NCBI RefSeq assembly: GCF_019097595.1
Contig: NC_080716.1
Span: 34,537,401 to 34,601,400 of the forward strand
Length of the DNA stretch: 64,000 bases
Source: Hemibagrus wyckioides
Taxonomy: Eukaryota; Chordata; Actinopteri; Siluriformes; Bagridae
Direction: 5' to 3'
Part shown: piece after piece, positions 10,801-21,985 of the stretch
Position numbering within the stretch: the stretch's first letter is position 1
How the letters are laid out: every line of letters begins with the position of its first letter
Notes under the pieces: generated by a model
Told to the model about the DNA's origin: nothing
The model's input: the letters and a program-made list of their open reading frames with translations, nothing else
Databases searched by the model: none
Program-made: the position numbers and the translations under genes

Positions 10801-13800
10801 CAGCAGAATAACAAGATTATGGCTGCCCAAATCTTCACAGATCCACCTCCCATGTTTGACAGTTGGAACCAGACAGTCCAAGTTGTTCGCTTCCTTGGTG
10901 GTTCTTCGTACATAAACTCGACCTGCTGTTAGGAGTAATATAAATGATGATTCATCAGATCATATCACTCATTTCCTGTCTTCAGCTGTCCAGGTTTTAT
11001 GATCATGACATCATCTTTTTTTTGCATTTTTGCCTTGGTGTCTGTGATTAAGGCTTTGTGAATTTCTCTGCAGAATGTTTTTGTGGAAACAGGGTCTTTA
11101 AGGTGGATATTAAGTTCTACTCTCACTTTTGTTGCTGTAGTTCTGTGTTGTTTGGACGCAATGTGTTCAACGGTCACTATCAGTAACTTTTAAATTCCAG
11201 CCACTATTCTTCTTCTCTGATAAAGTCCTGCCATGCTTTGTATTACAGTCATAATCATGGACACTGTTGCTCTTGAAAGAGTTCGGCTGTAAAGGTTACA
11301 GATGCTCCTGATAAATGTGCTCCCACCATCTTTTCACTTTAGAAGTCTGAAAAGTTAACCATTTCAACAATGTCTTAAATTAACCACTGCTGACCACAGC
11401 TGTTTTTATACTGATATAAAAACTAGACAATGTCTAGTAATTAAAAATAAATGAATGATAATCACAACATTTTATTTTTTCATAGCAGCATACACAAATC
11501 ATATTAATCCCTATAACAATGGGTGTTCACATTATTTTGTCCAATCCATGCGTTTGTAAATTAGCTGATAGTGTTAATAAAAGCAAACTGTTGCATTAAC
11601 TATTGCACTATTACTTTATTACACTATTTTATTATCATTATAGACCATGGGAATTAATTCATCATGGCAATTTATGTGCTCTATTATTTTTCTACAGCAA
11701 GACCTAAACCAGTGGCATCCATAGATCCTGATAATCAGGTGTTGAGTGGAGAGACCGTCACTCTGAGATGTGAAATACAGGATGAAAGTGTCTCTAGCTG
11801 GCAGTACAGCTGGTATAAAGATGCTTCACACAGTCCTGTCAGTAGTGGACAGGTGTACAGAATCAGTGGTGTTGAAGTGACCCACACAGGTAAATACACC
11901 TGTAGAGGAGCAGAGAGAGGAGGTTCACGCTCCTCACACTCCAGTGATGCTGTTACACTGACTGTATCAGGTGAGTGTGTGGGTGTTTTTATTTCTTATT
12001 AAATATGTTTACATTATTTTTAGGGTTTAGATATTAAGCTGTCAGTAACTGAGTCCCTGTTTCTAGTAGACACCAAGATTCATCATCATGTCTTTTTCAG
12101 TAGCATCTGGGTTTTATATTAAGTTTGCACACTAACACTGCTGGGGAAATAATCCCTGATTCATGTCTGTTCTGTTGAATACGTATTTCTACTTATTAAC
12201 ATCTATGGTCATTTGAATACTTTATAATATATTAGCATGTAGTTTATAATATTATATAACACCTGTCTGCAATGACCTTACTCTATAAAGTCATGTCTTT
12301 GCTCATTTTCATAAAGACACAGATCTGTTCAGATGTTGGTGCAGGATTTGTACAGGATCCATGAAATAACAATCTAAAATCAGTAAATACAGTGTTTCTA
12401 CACTTCAATGCAATCATGAATTTTGTTTCATAGAAAATATACTGAATACCAGCCGTGTAAGAAAACATACAACTGTAACATCTTATATCAAATGTTAAAT
12501 GTTTTTTTTTAGACACAAAGCATCTGTTAGACACAGTGAATCTACTGTAAGTGAAAAGCAGCTCTGACTCCTTCATCATTTCATACCAACAGCAAAACCC
12601 AAACCGACTGTGAGAGTGAATCCTCAGAGCTCCGTCTACACTGGAGACACCGTCACTCTGAGCTGTGAGCTGCAGCAGGGGACTGGATGGGGGTTTCAGT
12701 GGTACAAAAATAATCAGCTGTTACAGAATCTGAACAGTAAACAAGAGAACACACTTAAAGTGACAGTCGATAATGCAGGAGAAACAGAGTACAAGTGTAA
12801 GGGATTCAGAAGAAACTACTACACACAGTTCAGTGATTCTGTCAAGATTACAGTGAGAGGTACAGTATGTCATAATTTTTTTTCCTCTTTTCATCACATG
12901 CGTTAGAAGGGGTGAAAGAAAATATTGCTTAATTATTGTAATTCCTTGTTATTCCACAATGTTTAAAATAATTGTGAAATACATATTCCACTATTTAAGA
13001 AGATCCCTAAGAACAAAGCACCAATCAAAATGAAATTAAAATAAGAAAAAAAAGAAAAAGTATGTAAAATTTCTGTAATAAACTAAACAGTCTTCTTCCA
13101 GTTTTACATTTGAACAATCTTACAGATTTACAGTACGTCCAAAATTCCTTTTGAAAAACAGAAAACAATGGCTTTGTTTTAAGGCACTTACATTCATGAA
13201 TATAAAATTTGCCCAAAATGATGTACCTCTTCCATTAAAAAAACAAAAATTATATCTTTATTATGTTATATTTTTAGAAAATTGATAAGACAGCTTGATT
13301 GAAGCTTTAAGCCACTTGAATGTATCAGACCAGAAGGCTTTACTGAATGAACAGTCAAAGAATAAATGTACAGCTCAATATCAACTTCACAAAAGTTACA
13401 ATTATTGGATGGATAGATATCATTAAATATTTTATAGTGTACTTCCTTGGCTTTGGGGGGTATGGGAAAGGAGAGAGACATGGTTCTTAATTTAAAATTA
13501 GAGCTTGATTTGGAAATTTATCTTGGGTCAATAAAATCCTTATTAATTTATTTGTCAGGCTGCACCTAATAAAATCTTGCCCATTTATTATTAAAGAAGG
13601 TAAATGAAGAGCTTCAGTTACACTGGGCACTGTATTACTGACCAACAGTATGAAGGCCTTTGGAATACAGTTCAATACCCTGTTATATTGCTTGTAATTA
13701 CAATGAATATTATATTTTCTACAAAAAGTACTGTGATCCCTGAGAGCTAATCTTAAATATTATAGTTAAACTATCTCTGTAATATTACTCCTCACTGTTA

Positions 13801-16515
13801 TTAGTGATAAATAACCATTAAACAAGTCTGAATTTGAAGATTTGTGTCTGTAAACTGTCATAGTCGTACATTTTGGAGTTGTACTCTAACAAACACAAAA
13901 AGTGTTCTGAATTACGTACAATTATTTCTGACAGTGATTTTATTCCATATAACTTTCTGTTTTCAGACATGTAAAACTCTTCAGGACAAAGGAGTTTATG
14001 TTGAACAGTTCTCCTGTAACATGAAAGCTGCATTTTTTAAAATATATATATTTTATTAAAAGAGTGTGAAAATAGGTAGCTTAGTGAGAAAACTTATAAT
14101 GTGAGAACTGTCCAAGGAATTTGGGACACATCCCCACAAGACAACTAGAGGTCAACTGAGCCCATATATTTTGAACTGTTTCTGTTGTGTTTTTGTTTCT
14201 AAAATAGTTTTATAATACAGTTTTTATAATTTTACACAAATCCTGCCCCATGCTGTAAAAATGGATATGTAATTTAGACTTGTAGTCACACTCATCTAAC
14301 TACACTTTATAAGTGTTTTATCCATAGATCATGTTTGAAACTAATACTAACTTCATAGTTGGGCTTTTGTAAACAGGGCTGTGTTGTAAATGTATTTCTG
14401 ACTGCTGACAAAATATTCTAGAAATAACACAAAACATCAGCTCATGCTCACCTCTTTCTACTTAACCCAGTTCTATTTTCTTTTACCAGTCACAATCACA
14501 AGTGTGGAAGTGCAATAATATTCCTTAGTGCTAAAAGAATTACAGCCTACACTGTCCACTAGAGTTTAACTAGATCTAATTTTGGAGTGTGTGAGGATTT
14601 CTGGAGACACATGAAAATGTGCAATTAGATATTCATGAAAAGCTTCTTACTGTGTATTAAGTAAAACTAGAAAAGAAATTGTTTTATTTCCTGTGTAACA
14701 GAGAGACCACAGGCAGTAGTGAGTGTATCTCCACAGAGCTGGCTGACTGAAGGAGACTCAGTGACCCTAAGCTGTGATGTTACAGACTCCTCTACAGACT
14801 GGACATTCAGCTGGTACACAGTTGTTCCCTACAGAGACGGCTTAACTGGAATAAATAATAATGGTGGCTATAGCGTGTATGTGGAGCTCCTCTCAGACAG
14901 CAGCAGAGGATCTGGAGGCAAATACACTCTCAGTCCTGCTGCTCTTAAACACACAGGAGTTTATATGTGCAGAGGAGAGAGAGGAGAACCAGCCCTTCAC
15001 TCACAGTACAGCAATCCACAGCCACTATGGATCACTGGTGAGGAAAATTAACTGTTGTGTTGAAGTGTAGAATATAAAAGTGTGAATATAGGATTAGATC
15101 AATGCAGCATTTATTTATTCATATGTATAAGGCAGCTAAAGAGTCATAAGTGCTGGTAGAGGATTATTGTCATGATTTGCATTGTGTTCCACTGTATTTT
15201 GTGATGTCTCCACCCCTTTTCTTAGTGTAATTATTCTATCACAGATGATGTAATGATGTCTTTGTAACCCACTATGCATTGCATTTTTTGGTATTAAGTC
15301 AATGCACTGCCCTGATTGCCTAATCATTTACAGTACAATCCCATGGAATAATAAAACAATATTTGCTCTAAATTATATATTTATTTTGCTTTTAAGTTAA
15401 ATCTCCCCCAGTCTCTATGATCATCAATCCCAGTAGAACTCAACACTTTACTAATGACTCTCTCTCACTGAGCTGTGAGGACCAGAGTAACTCTACTGGA
15501 TGGACAGTGAGACGATACACACACAGTGAGAGAGTGTTAGATTGTTCACACTGGGGATCAGTTACAGGATCTACATGTAACATCAGCTTCCTCTCCACAT
15601 CCTACACTGGAGTTTACTGGTGTGAGTCTGAATCTGGAGAAAACAGTAATCCTGTCCACATCACAGTGCATGGTGAGTCTTCATGTAGTGTGTTTAATGT
15701 TAAAGGAAATGGAAATTTAATTACAGATGAAGTTTAATTACAGATGAATCAGAATTCCATCTTAGAAAAATTGACAATAGTTGTTTGCCCCTCAATACAT
15801 TACCTGCAATTTCTATAATTCTGAGTAAGGATACCTGTGTTTTATTTTTTCAAACTGAATACAAATTTCCAGTTTCGAATAGATAATCAATAAGAGATGT
15901 AAAGGAACATTTTTAAATAGCTCTGTGTAATGGAGAGATTTAACAGAGTATTCAAATCCAAATCATGAAGCAGAAGAATAATATATTAATATTAAAATAT
16001 TAATAATATTTGGGGGAGGGCACCCTCAAGTGGAAAAGGGTGGAGGTAAGCCAGATGGTGTTACACTTTGTTTATTCTGATTAATGTCGTGTGCTGCTTG
16101 GGCTCATATAAATATAAACATTCAAATAATTCAGCATTAATAAAACATGATCATTATTTGGTTCTGCTTCAGGTCCATCAGGTGTAGAAGCTCCATTCTC
16201 AGTGCTCATGCTGATCTGTAGTGTGGTGACGGTCTCTCCGTATCTGCTGGTGACCATCATTCTGCTGCTCATATGTTACAGAGCTCGAGGTAAGAACTCT
16301 TTCAGTACGTCTCTACATTTCACATAACGAGTATCCTGACTTTAATTACAAAACATTTTCACTTTAGGGAATGTAGAAAGTTGTTGACTTTTTAATAGCA
16401 AAAGTCAACACTTGAGTGTTAAAGCACATGAAATACACTAGACATGACTTTTTAAATTTCTTTAACAGCTCACACTGATGAAGACAGAATTGAGAATGCC
16501 GCCATAGAGGAGTGA
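7848..16515 (+). CDS. Gene A: FCRL/LITR-like Ig receptor, short tail (5' partial)
   Basis: This is a multi-exon type I membrane receptor. Coding exons in the window are 7848-7883, 9469-9768, 11698-11970, 12593-12859, 14702-15037, 15397-15672, 16173-16289 and 16469-16515, all joining in phase 1. With a 31-nt first exon like that of gene B, which must lie left of the window, the protein would be about 560 residues: signal peptide, five Ig domains, one membrane span and a 15-residue tail ending IENAAIEE. The tail has no tyrosine and the membrane span no charged residue, so neither an ITIM nor a standard charged-residue link to an adaptor is seen. The family (teleost Fc-receptor-like / leukocyte immune-type receptor) is assigned from the Ig sequences and the split signal peptide. 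Ligand and cell type are unknown. A sixth Ig exon (8258-8438) is dead. Confidence 0.8.
7884..9468. other. Gene A intron 2
   Basis: Besides the dead Ig exon (8258-8438), this holds AT-rich intron sequence. The part 9050-9468 resembles the sequence before the Ig exon at 12593 and before 40445, showing that exons were duplicated together with their upstream intron. A poly-A run lies near 9101-9114. Confidence 0.55.
8258..8438 (+). pseudogene. Dead Ig exon in gene A
   Basis: This aligns with Ig exons 33245-33541 and 34142-34435 of gene B (IQGGGDTQ and QEFRIWSVEDS are readable). It has lost the acceptor and first third, including the first Ig cysteine. An internal deletion removes the YTC segment with the second cysteine, and the core Trp in DTQWTY is Gly. 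The same lesions occur at 62901-63080. Confidence 0.8.
9469..9768 (+). CDS. Gene A Ig domain 1 (KPKPTVRV type)
   Basis: A 300-nt phase 1-1 exon after a CCAACAG acceptor and before a GTATGT donor encodes one Ig domain of about 100 residues. It starts AKPKPTVRVNPQSS and has the first cysteine in TLSCEL, the core Trp in FHWYRN and the second cysteine in EYWCRA. Its F-G loop is unusually long and tyrosine-rich (HYSYYYNSYYYTEP). Related exons lie at 12593, 40445 and 42731 and differ mainly in this loop. Confidence 0.85.
9769..11697. other. Gene A intron 3
   Basis: It contains a stretch near 10020-10180 that resembles an old interspersed repeat, a (TG)n tract near 10391-10431, and the degenerate Tc1 element described separately (about 10575-11555). 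No gene was seen. Confidence 0.55.
10575..11555 (-). mobile_element. Degenerate Tc1/mariner element in gene A intron
   Basis: The minus strand shows remains of a Tc1 transposase: a WSDES-like segment around 10940-10970 and a glycine-rich region around 10840-10870. The right end resembles a Tc1 terminus (TGTTCACATTATTTTGTCCA). Many stops make it inactive. Most of it is repeated in gene C at about 63103-63985. Confidence 0.65.
11698..11970 (+). CDS. Gene A Ig domain 2 (RPKPVASI type)
   Basis: A 273-nt phase 1-1 exon (TTCTACAG acceptor, GTGAGT donor) encodes an Ig domain beginning ARPKPVASIDPDNQVLSG. Cysteines are in TLRCEI and KYTCRG and the core Trp is in YSWYKD. It is closest to the two first Ig domains of gene B (GSPKAVVSI type), with the same DAVTLTVSG end. 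Confidence 0.87.
11971..12592. other. Gene A intron 4
   Basis: This is non-coding and AT-rich. Its 3' half (about 12250-12592) is a diverged copy of 9050-9468, including the AAAGCAGCTCTGACTCCTTC string just before the acceptor. Confidence 0.6.
12593..12859 (+). CDS. Gene A Ig domain 3 (KPKPTVRV type)
   Basis: A 267-nt phase 1-1 exon is nearly identical to the domain 1 exon over its first two thirds (CELQQGTGWGFQWYKNN). Its loop after the second cysteine is short: KCKGFRRNYYTQFSDSVKI. It is clearly a duplicate of the 9469 exon together with its upstream intron. Confidence 0.86.
12860..14701. other. Gene A intron 5
   Basis: This is 1.8 kb of AT-rich intron without a recognisable exon or named repeat on either strand. 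The last 120 bases before the acceptor match 43485-43602 upstream of the equivalent gene B exon. Confidence 0.55.
14702..15037 (+). CDS. Gene A Ig domain 4 (ERPQAVVSV type)
   Basis: A 336-nt phase 1-1 exon encodes a long Ig domain starting ERPQAVVSVSPQSWLTEGD. Cysteines are in TLSCDV and YMCRGE and the core Trp is in FSWYTV. An extended middle part contains GINNNGGYSVYVELL. By eye it differs from the gene B exon 43603-43938 at about seven positions, most in the first 75 bases. Confidence 0.87.
15038..15396. other. Gene A intron 6
   Basis: A non-coding intron whose start (about 15038-15175) matches the gene B intron at 43939-44075 and whose middle does not. No other feature was seen. Confidence 0.55.
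15397..15672 (+). CDS. Gene A Ig domain 5 (SPPVSMII type, four Cys)
   Basis: A 276-nt phase 1-1 exon encodes VKSPPVSMIINPSRTQHF and a compact Ig domain. Besides the core cysteines (SLSCED, VYWCES) it has two more (VLDCSHW, GSTCNIS), suggesting an extra disulfide. Sequons NST and NIS could carry N-glycans. It is nearly identical to gene B exon 44247-44522 from about the fiftieth base onward. Confidence 0.87.
15673..16172. other. Gene A intron 7
   Basis: A non-coding intron. No counterpart of the gene B Ig domain 7 exon (44874-45122) is visible, so gene A lacks that domain. No other feature was seen. Confidence 0.55.
16173..16289 (+). CDS. Gene A transmembrane exon
   Basis: A 117-nt phase 1-1 exon (TGCTTCAG acceptor, GTAAGA donor) encodes a short stalk (GPSGVEAPFS) and a hydrophobic span from VLMLICSVVTVSPYLLV to the LLLIC before YRAR. 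There is no charged residue inside the span. The sequence is unrelated to the gene B transmembrane exon at 45218. Confidence 0.82.
16469..16515 (+). CDS. Gene A final coding exon, tyrosine-free tail
   Basis: After a TTTAACAG acceptor the exon reads AHTDEDRIENAAIEE and stops at TGA 16513-16515. The tail is acidic and has no tyrosine, so no ITIM, ITAM or ITSM is present. Confidence 0.78.
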
Positions 16516-17200
16516 GCAAAGTTCATCTATAAAAATTGGATGCATTTACGGAAAAATAATATCTTATAATATTTATAATAATATAATTTCTTGTTCTTTA
16601 TGGTTTTGTGTTGATTTTAAATAATTCTGATTTCTCATTTTCATGTCCTGCTGTTATTTGCTCAGCATCTTATAGACACCCTCACTGTTCTGAATGGATT
16701 TGTTTAGCTAAAGCCTGTAAACCTCCTCATGAGGTGAAAGTGATCATGTGTGTAGTGTTCAATAAGCCCTACATCCAGCTTTGTATGCAATATAAAAACA
16801 AGTTTATTGACTGTTATCTGAAATATGGAGTGAAATATGGTGCTGAACTAATATTGTGTTTTGTGTTTTCTGAGTATTAATTCTACCTCTACTGTAGTTC
16901 TACTGCTGTAGTTTTATTTTATTTCTTTATGAGATATTCTCTAGTTAAATAACGAGTAGACTTAAAATCTCAGTTAGAATCTGATGTTAGATTTGTGTGA
17001 CTTTTCAGCTGTGTGAACTTTAATTGTAGTTGTTTGAGGAGATTTATGAATGAAATGTTTTATCAGTTAAATAAATACATCATTATCAGTTCACTGCTGC
17101 TATATTGTTGTCTTTTCATCGTCTCATAATGTTTCTTGTCTCCTGCTGTAACATTGGAATTTCCCACATAGGATTAATAAAGTTTTATCTTAAAGACAGA
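16516..17200 (+). other. Gene A 3' untranslated region with polyadenylation signal
   Basis: An open AT-rich stretch follows the stop codon without another exon. AATAAA lies at 17176-17181, after TAGGATT, and gives a plausible transcript end near 17195-17200. Confidence 0.6.
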
Positions 17201-17410
17201 TAACTCGATCCTGCAGTATTATTCAGTGTCAGTAGAGGATCTCAGTGCAGTAAAGGTCAGGAGTAAATGAGGAATCAAACAGAAGTGTTATTACTCTTTC
17301 TGCATGTCTACACACTGGTACACTGATGTACAGGACTAACACAACACTGAAAACCAATCAGGAAATCAACATTACAGCCAATCAAAAGCTACTTATGAAG
17401 TGAAGTACAT

Positions 17411-18019
17411 GGTTTCAGTGTAAAACTCTGCTAGAAAACATCATCATAAGTGCATTTCTTCCCAGTCCTGGCAGAGGGAGTAAGACAGTCAGGGTTAGAG
17501 GTTTGTAAATCAAGCTTAGACCTAAATCAGTGTTGTATATGAGCACTAACACGGTCTACAGAATTGGGGTGAATTGTTGCTAGATGTCTGCAGTGAAGAA
17601 CATCACACACTTCTTCTAGCGGACGTCATTAACTGGGACTCCAAGTCACTGGTGTTTAGTCAAGTAGCTTTTATTGTCATTTGAAGCACATACAGCTGGT
17701 ACAGTACACAGTAACATGAAACAACGTTCCTCCAGGACCATGGTGCTACATAAAACACACAACTACAGGAGACAACACAGAACTAAGTTCATTACACAGA
17801 CCTACACAGTACTACATAAAGTGCATGTGTGTAAACAGTGCAAGACAGTACAGTACAGTACAATAACTGACCAGGGACAGTGCAGCACTGACCACTACAC
17901 AGTTTTGTAATGAATAAAGTGCAATAGTAAAATGCTGTGGATGTAAACACAATACACAGTTAACAGAAAAACAGATCATTGTGTTTTATTGTTGTTGCAG
18001 CAGTCTACAAATAGAATTA
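17411..18019 (-). repeat. LINE 3' end (minus strand), start of duplicated A-B spacer
   Basis: From about 17661 the sequence is the reverse complement of a fish LINE 3' end (AAGTAGCTTTTATTGTCATT, then GTTCCTCCAGGACCATGGTG). A related sequence flanks the LINE at 35295-35385. The whole stretch 17411-18019 recurs at 53271-53478 and 54779-55180, separated there by 1.3 kb of other DNA. Confidence 0.65.
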
Positions 18020-18264
18020 CAGTATCTCACAAAAGTGAGTACACCCCTCACATTTTTGTAAATATTTTATTATATCTTTTCATGTGACAACACTGAAGAA
18101 ATGACCCTCTGCTACAATGTAAAGTAGTGAGTGTACAGCCTGTATAACAGTGTAAATTTGCTGTCCCCTCAAAATAACTCAACACACAGCCATTAATGTC
18201 TAAACCGTTGGCAACAAAAGTGAGGACACCCCTAAGTGGAAATGTCCAAATTGGGCCCAAAGTG

Positions 18265-19282
18265 TCAATATTTCATGTGGCCACCATTATTTTCCAGCAC
18301 TGCCTTAACCCTCTTGGGCATGGAGTTCACCAGAGCTTCACAGGTTGCCACTGGAGTCCTCTTCCACACCTCCATGATGACATCACAGAGCTGGTGGATG
18401 TTAGAGACCTTGTGCTCCCCCACCTTCCGTTTGAGGATGCCCCACAGATGCTCAATAGGGTTTAGGTCTGGAGACATACTTGGCAAGTCCATCACCTTTA
18501 CCCTCAGCTTCTTTAGCAAGGCAGTGGTCATCTTGGAGGTGTGTTTGGGGTCGTTATCATGTTGGACTACTGCCCTGCGGCCCAGTCTCTGAAGGGAGGG
18601 GATCATGCTCTGCTTCAGTATGTCACAGTACATGTTGGCATTCATGATTCCCTCAATGAACTGTAGCTCCTCAGTGCCGGCAGCACTCATGCAGGCCCAG
18701 ACCATGACACTCCCACCACCATGCTTGACTGTAGACAAGACACACTTGTCTTTGTACTCCTCACCTGGTTGCTGCCACACACGCTTGACACCATCTGAAC
18801 AAAATACTTTTATCTTGGTCTCATCGGACCACAGGACATGGTTCCAGTAATCCATGTCCTTAGTCTGCTTATCTTCAGCAAACTGTAGGCTTTCTTGTGC
18901 ATCATCTTTAGTAGAGGCTTCCTTCTGGGAGACAGCCATGCAGACCAATTTGATGCAGTGTGTGGCGTATGGTCTGAGCACTGACAGGCTGACCCCCCAC
19001 CCCTTCAACCTCTGCAGCAATGCTGGCAGCACTCATACGTCTATTTCCCAAAGACAACCTCTGGATATGACACTGAGCACGTGCACTCAACTTCTTTGGT
19101 GGACCATGGCGAGGCCTGCTCTGAGTGGAACCTGTCCTGTAAAACCGCTGTATGGTCTTGCCCACCATGCTGAAGCTCAGTTTCAGGGTCTTGGCAATCT
19201 TCTTATAGCCTAGGCCATCTTTATGTAGAGCAACAATTCTTTTATTCAGATCCTCAGAGAGTTCTTTGCCATGAGGTGCCAT
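18265..19282 (-). pseudogene. Tc1 transposase with one frameshift
   Basis: Translation starts at 19282 (MAPHGKELSEDLNKRIVAL) with the paired helix-turn-helix region, and a frame change occurs near 18910-18960. The second frame carries the catalytic domain: WSDETKI, QHDNDPKHTS and DLNPIEHLW, with 34 residues between the second Asp and the Glu (DD34E), ending NNGGHMKY. The total of about 340 residues is the normal Tc1 length. Only the frameshift around residues 110-125 clearly disables it. Confidence 0.82.
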
Positions 19283-19501
19283 GTTGAACTTCCAGTGACC
19301 AGTATGAGAGGGTGTGAGAGTGATAACACCAAATTTAACACACCTGCTCCCCAGTCACACCTGAGACCTTGTAACACTAACAAGTCACATGACACCGGGG
19401 AGGGTAAATGGCTAATTGGGCCCAATTTGGACATTTCCACTTAGGGGTGTAGTCACTTTAGTTGCCAACAGTTTAGACATTAATGGCTGTGTGTTGAGTT
19501 A

Positions 19502-20749
19502 CACTATATTGCCAAAAGTATTCGCTCACCCATCCAAATAATCAGAATCAGGTGTTCCAATCACTTCCATGGCCACAGGTGTATAAAATCAAGCACCTAG
19601 GCATGCAGACTGTTTTTACAAACATTTGTGAAAGAATGGGTCGATCTCAGGAGCTCAGTGAATTCCAGCGTGGAACTGTGATAGGATGCCACCTGTGCAA
19701 CAAATCCAGTCGTGAAATTTCCTCGCTCCTAAATATTCCACAGTCAACTGTCAGCTGTATTATAAGAACGTGGAAGTGTTTGGGAACGACAGCAACTCAG
19801 CCACGAAGTGGTAGGCCACGTAAACTGACGGAGCGGGGTCAGCGGATGCTGAGGCGCATAGTGCGAAGAGGTCGCCAACTTTCTGCAGAGTCAATCGCTA
19901 CAGACCTCCAAACTTCATGTGGCCTTCAGATTAGCTCAAGAACAGTGCGCAGAGATCTTCATGGAATGGGTTTCCATGGCCGAGCAGCTGCATCCAAGCC
20001 ATACATCACCAAGTGCAATACAAAGCGTCGGATGCAGTGGTGTAAAGCACGCCGCCACTGGACTCTAGAGCAGTGGAGACGCGTTCTCTGGAGTGACGAA
20101 TCGCGCTTCTCCATCTGGCAATCTGATGGACAAGTCTGGGTTTGGTGGTTGCCAGGAGAACGGTACTTGTCTGACTGCATTGTGCCAAGTGTAAAGTTTG
20201 GTGGAGGGGGGATTATGGTGTGGGGTTGTTTTTCAGGAGCTGGGCTTGGCCCCTTAGTTCCAGTGAAAGGAACTCTGAATGCTTCAGCATACCAAGACAT
20301 TTTGGACAATTCCATGCTCCCAACTTTGTGGGAACAGTTTGGAGCTGGCCCCTTCCTCTTCCAACATGACTGTGCACCAGTGACCAAAGCAAGGTCCATA
20401 AAGACATGGATGACAGAGTCTGGTGTGGATGAACTTGACTGGCCTGCACAGAGTCCTGACCTCAACCCGATAGAACACCTTTGGGATGAATTAGAGCGGA
20501 GACTGAGAGCCAGGCCTTCTCGTCCAACATCAGTGTGTGACCTCACGAATGCGCTTCTGGAAGAACGGTCAAAAATTCCCATAAACACACTCCTAAACCT
20601 TGTGGACAGCCTTCCCAGAAGAGTTTAAGCTGTTATAGCTGCAAAGGGTGGACCGACGTCATATTGAACCCTATGGATTAGGAATGGGATGTCACTTAAG
20701 TTCATATGCGAGTCAAGGCAGGTGAGCGAATACTTTTGGCAATATAGTG
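19502..20749 (+). mobile_element. Young nested Tc1/mariner element
   Basis: It is a 1248-bp element with perfect 29-bp inverted repeats starting CACTATATTGCCAAAAGTAT, flanked by TA at 19500-19501 and 20750-20751. It lies inside another Tc1 element (18020-20906). The perfect repeats and a nearly complete transposase frame suggest a recent insertion. Confidence 0.92.
19636..20628 (+). CDS. Tc1-type DD34E transposase, nearly full length
   Basis: This is a transposase that would excise and reinsert its element at TA sites in the nucleus. The likely start is [13 protein letters not shown] at 19636; the frame is open upstream to a Met at 19552, but a start there would include bases close to the inverted repeat. 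The N-terminal part has two helix-turn-helix regions ([25 protein letters not shown]) with a GRPRKL linker. The catalytic triad is in [15 protein letters not shown] and NPIEHLWDE, with 34 residues between the second Asp and the Glu. The frame ends at TAA (20626-20628) after SLPRRV. The same frame continues open for 12 more codons to TGA at 20665-20667, so the stop looks like a late nonsense change trimming the C-terminus. Confidence 0.85.
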   Translation: MGRSQELSEFQRGTVIGCHLCNKSSREISSLLNIPQSTVSCIIRTWKCLGTTATQPRSGRPRKLTERGQRMLRRIVRRGRQLSAESIATDLQTSCGLQISSRTVRRDLHGMGFHGRAAASKPYITKCNTKRRMQWCKARRHWTLEQWRRVLWSDESRFSIWQSDGQVWVWWLPGERYLSDCIVPSVKFGGGGIMVWGCFSGAGLGPLVPVKGTLNASAYQDILDNSMLPTLWEQFGAGPFLFQHDCAPVTKARSIKTWMTESGVDELDWPAQSPDLNPIEHLWDELERRLRARPSRPTSVCDLTNALLEERSKIPINTLLNLVDSLPRRV

Positions 20750-20908
20750 TATATTGAGGGGACAGTAAATTTACACTGTTATACAGGCTGTACACTCACT
20801 ACTTTACATTGGAGCAGAGTGTCATTTCTTCAGTGTTGTCACATGAAAAGATATAATAAAATATTTACAAAAATGTGAGGGGTGTAGTCACTTTTGTGAG
20901 ATACTGTA

Positions 20909-21240
20909 TTTGCAAAAATTGTAGAGGGAGTGTAATGATGTACAGTTCAGCAAGTGTGTGTGTGTGAAAACTGAAAATTAACTCGCACTACAGTCGATAA
21001 CAATTAATAAATAAACACCAATCCCTCTCTCTCTCACTGCTGCATGATTAAGGAGATCTGAAGCATGTTGTTTGATCGTCTCCTCGGCTGCGTCTTTGCT
21101 CCATTTCATTACTGCAGCTGCAAGAGAGGAAAAAGAAACAATTCTATATAGACCATTTCATAAATGTAAACAATAACAAACACAATAATGGCACATTCAC
21201 CTATTTCAAACGTAATTATTTTCTGTGTTCAGAAATGTCT
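20909..21240. other. Intergenic sequence, no feature seen
   Basis: Short AT-rich spacer between the Tc1 nest and a LINE fragment. No exon or repeat was recognised. Confidence 0.45.
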
Positions 21241-21985
21241 CTGAAGGTGAGGTGAAGTTTGTTGCCATGTTGCTGTGAACTCTATGGGGCTATTAGCGAT
21301 CTGCAGAATGCTGACCCCAACGGTCTGTTTATTATCGCCGGAGAAGTCTCAAATCAGTACTCTCTAAATTCTATGGACATGTGGACTTAACACGCTGGAT
21401 CTTGTTTACACAAACATTCCTGGCACGTCCCATGCGGAGCCCCGCCCCCACCTCGGCTACTCAGACCACATCTATGTTATGTTACTTCCAGCATACAGAC
21501 CGCTGGTCAGACGCTCTAAACCGGTTCTGAAACAGTAGAAAACCTGGTCAGCAGGAGACACCTCTGCTCTTCAGGACTGTTTTGAGTTCACTGACTGGAA
21601 TATGTTCAGGGAGGCTGCAACAAATGGAGACTCTATCAACTTGGAGGAGAACACGGCATCAGTGACCGGCTACATCGACAAGTGTACTGATGACATGACC
21701 GTCTCCAAGACCATCACCACACACTCCAACCAGAAGCCGTGGATGACCGCAAAGGTGCTGCTGAAGTCTAGAGACTCTGCCTTCAGATCAGGGGACAAGA
21801 CGGCCTTAAAAACAGCAAGAGCCAAACTGTCCCAAGTCACAAAAGAGACAAAGAGCACATGTCCAGAGAATCCACGGCCACTATAAGGACAGTGGAGATA
21901 CCCAGCACATGTGGCAGGACATACAGGTGATCACCAACTACAAGACAACATCACCTGTCTGTGACTCCTCAACACCCACAACTGA
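21241..21985 (+). mobile_element. LINE fragment (endonuclease end and linker)
   Basis: Degenerate + strand coding sequence of a fish non-LTR retrotransposon. Around 21300-21480 it has endonuclease-like remnants, and 21602-21886 reads [16 protein letters not shown] and later [19 protein letters not shown]. The latter matches the minus-strand LINE at 39510-39959 ([19 protein letters not shown]). No reverse transcriptase domain follows, so it is truncated. Confidence 0.65.

Larger units (their letters stand above)
18020..20906 (-). mobile_element. Tc1/mariner element with a second Tc1 nested inside
   Basis: Inverted repeats start CAGTATCTCACAAAAGTGAG at 18020 and end at 20906, with TA duplications at 18018-18019 and 20907-20908. 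The transposase is on the minus strand. Another Tc1 element of a different family (19502-20749) sits inside its 5' region, interrupting the long terminal inverted repeat. A truncated copy of the outer element lies at 55181-55993. Confidence 0.9.

Noticed and set aside
16608..16880. 90-codon open stretch after the gene A stop
   Set aside because: Lies in the AT-rich 3' untranslated region, with no domain and no splice signals.
18196..19213. Plus-strand open stretches opposite the outer Tc1 transposase
   Set aside because: Reverse-complement shadows of the minus-strand transposase.
19959..20588. 209-codon minus-strand open stretch
   Set aside because: Shadow of the inner Tc1 transposase, which carries the DD34E triad on the plus strand.
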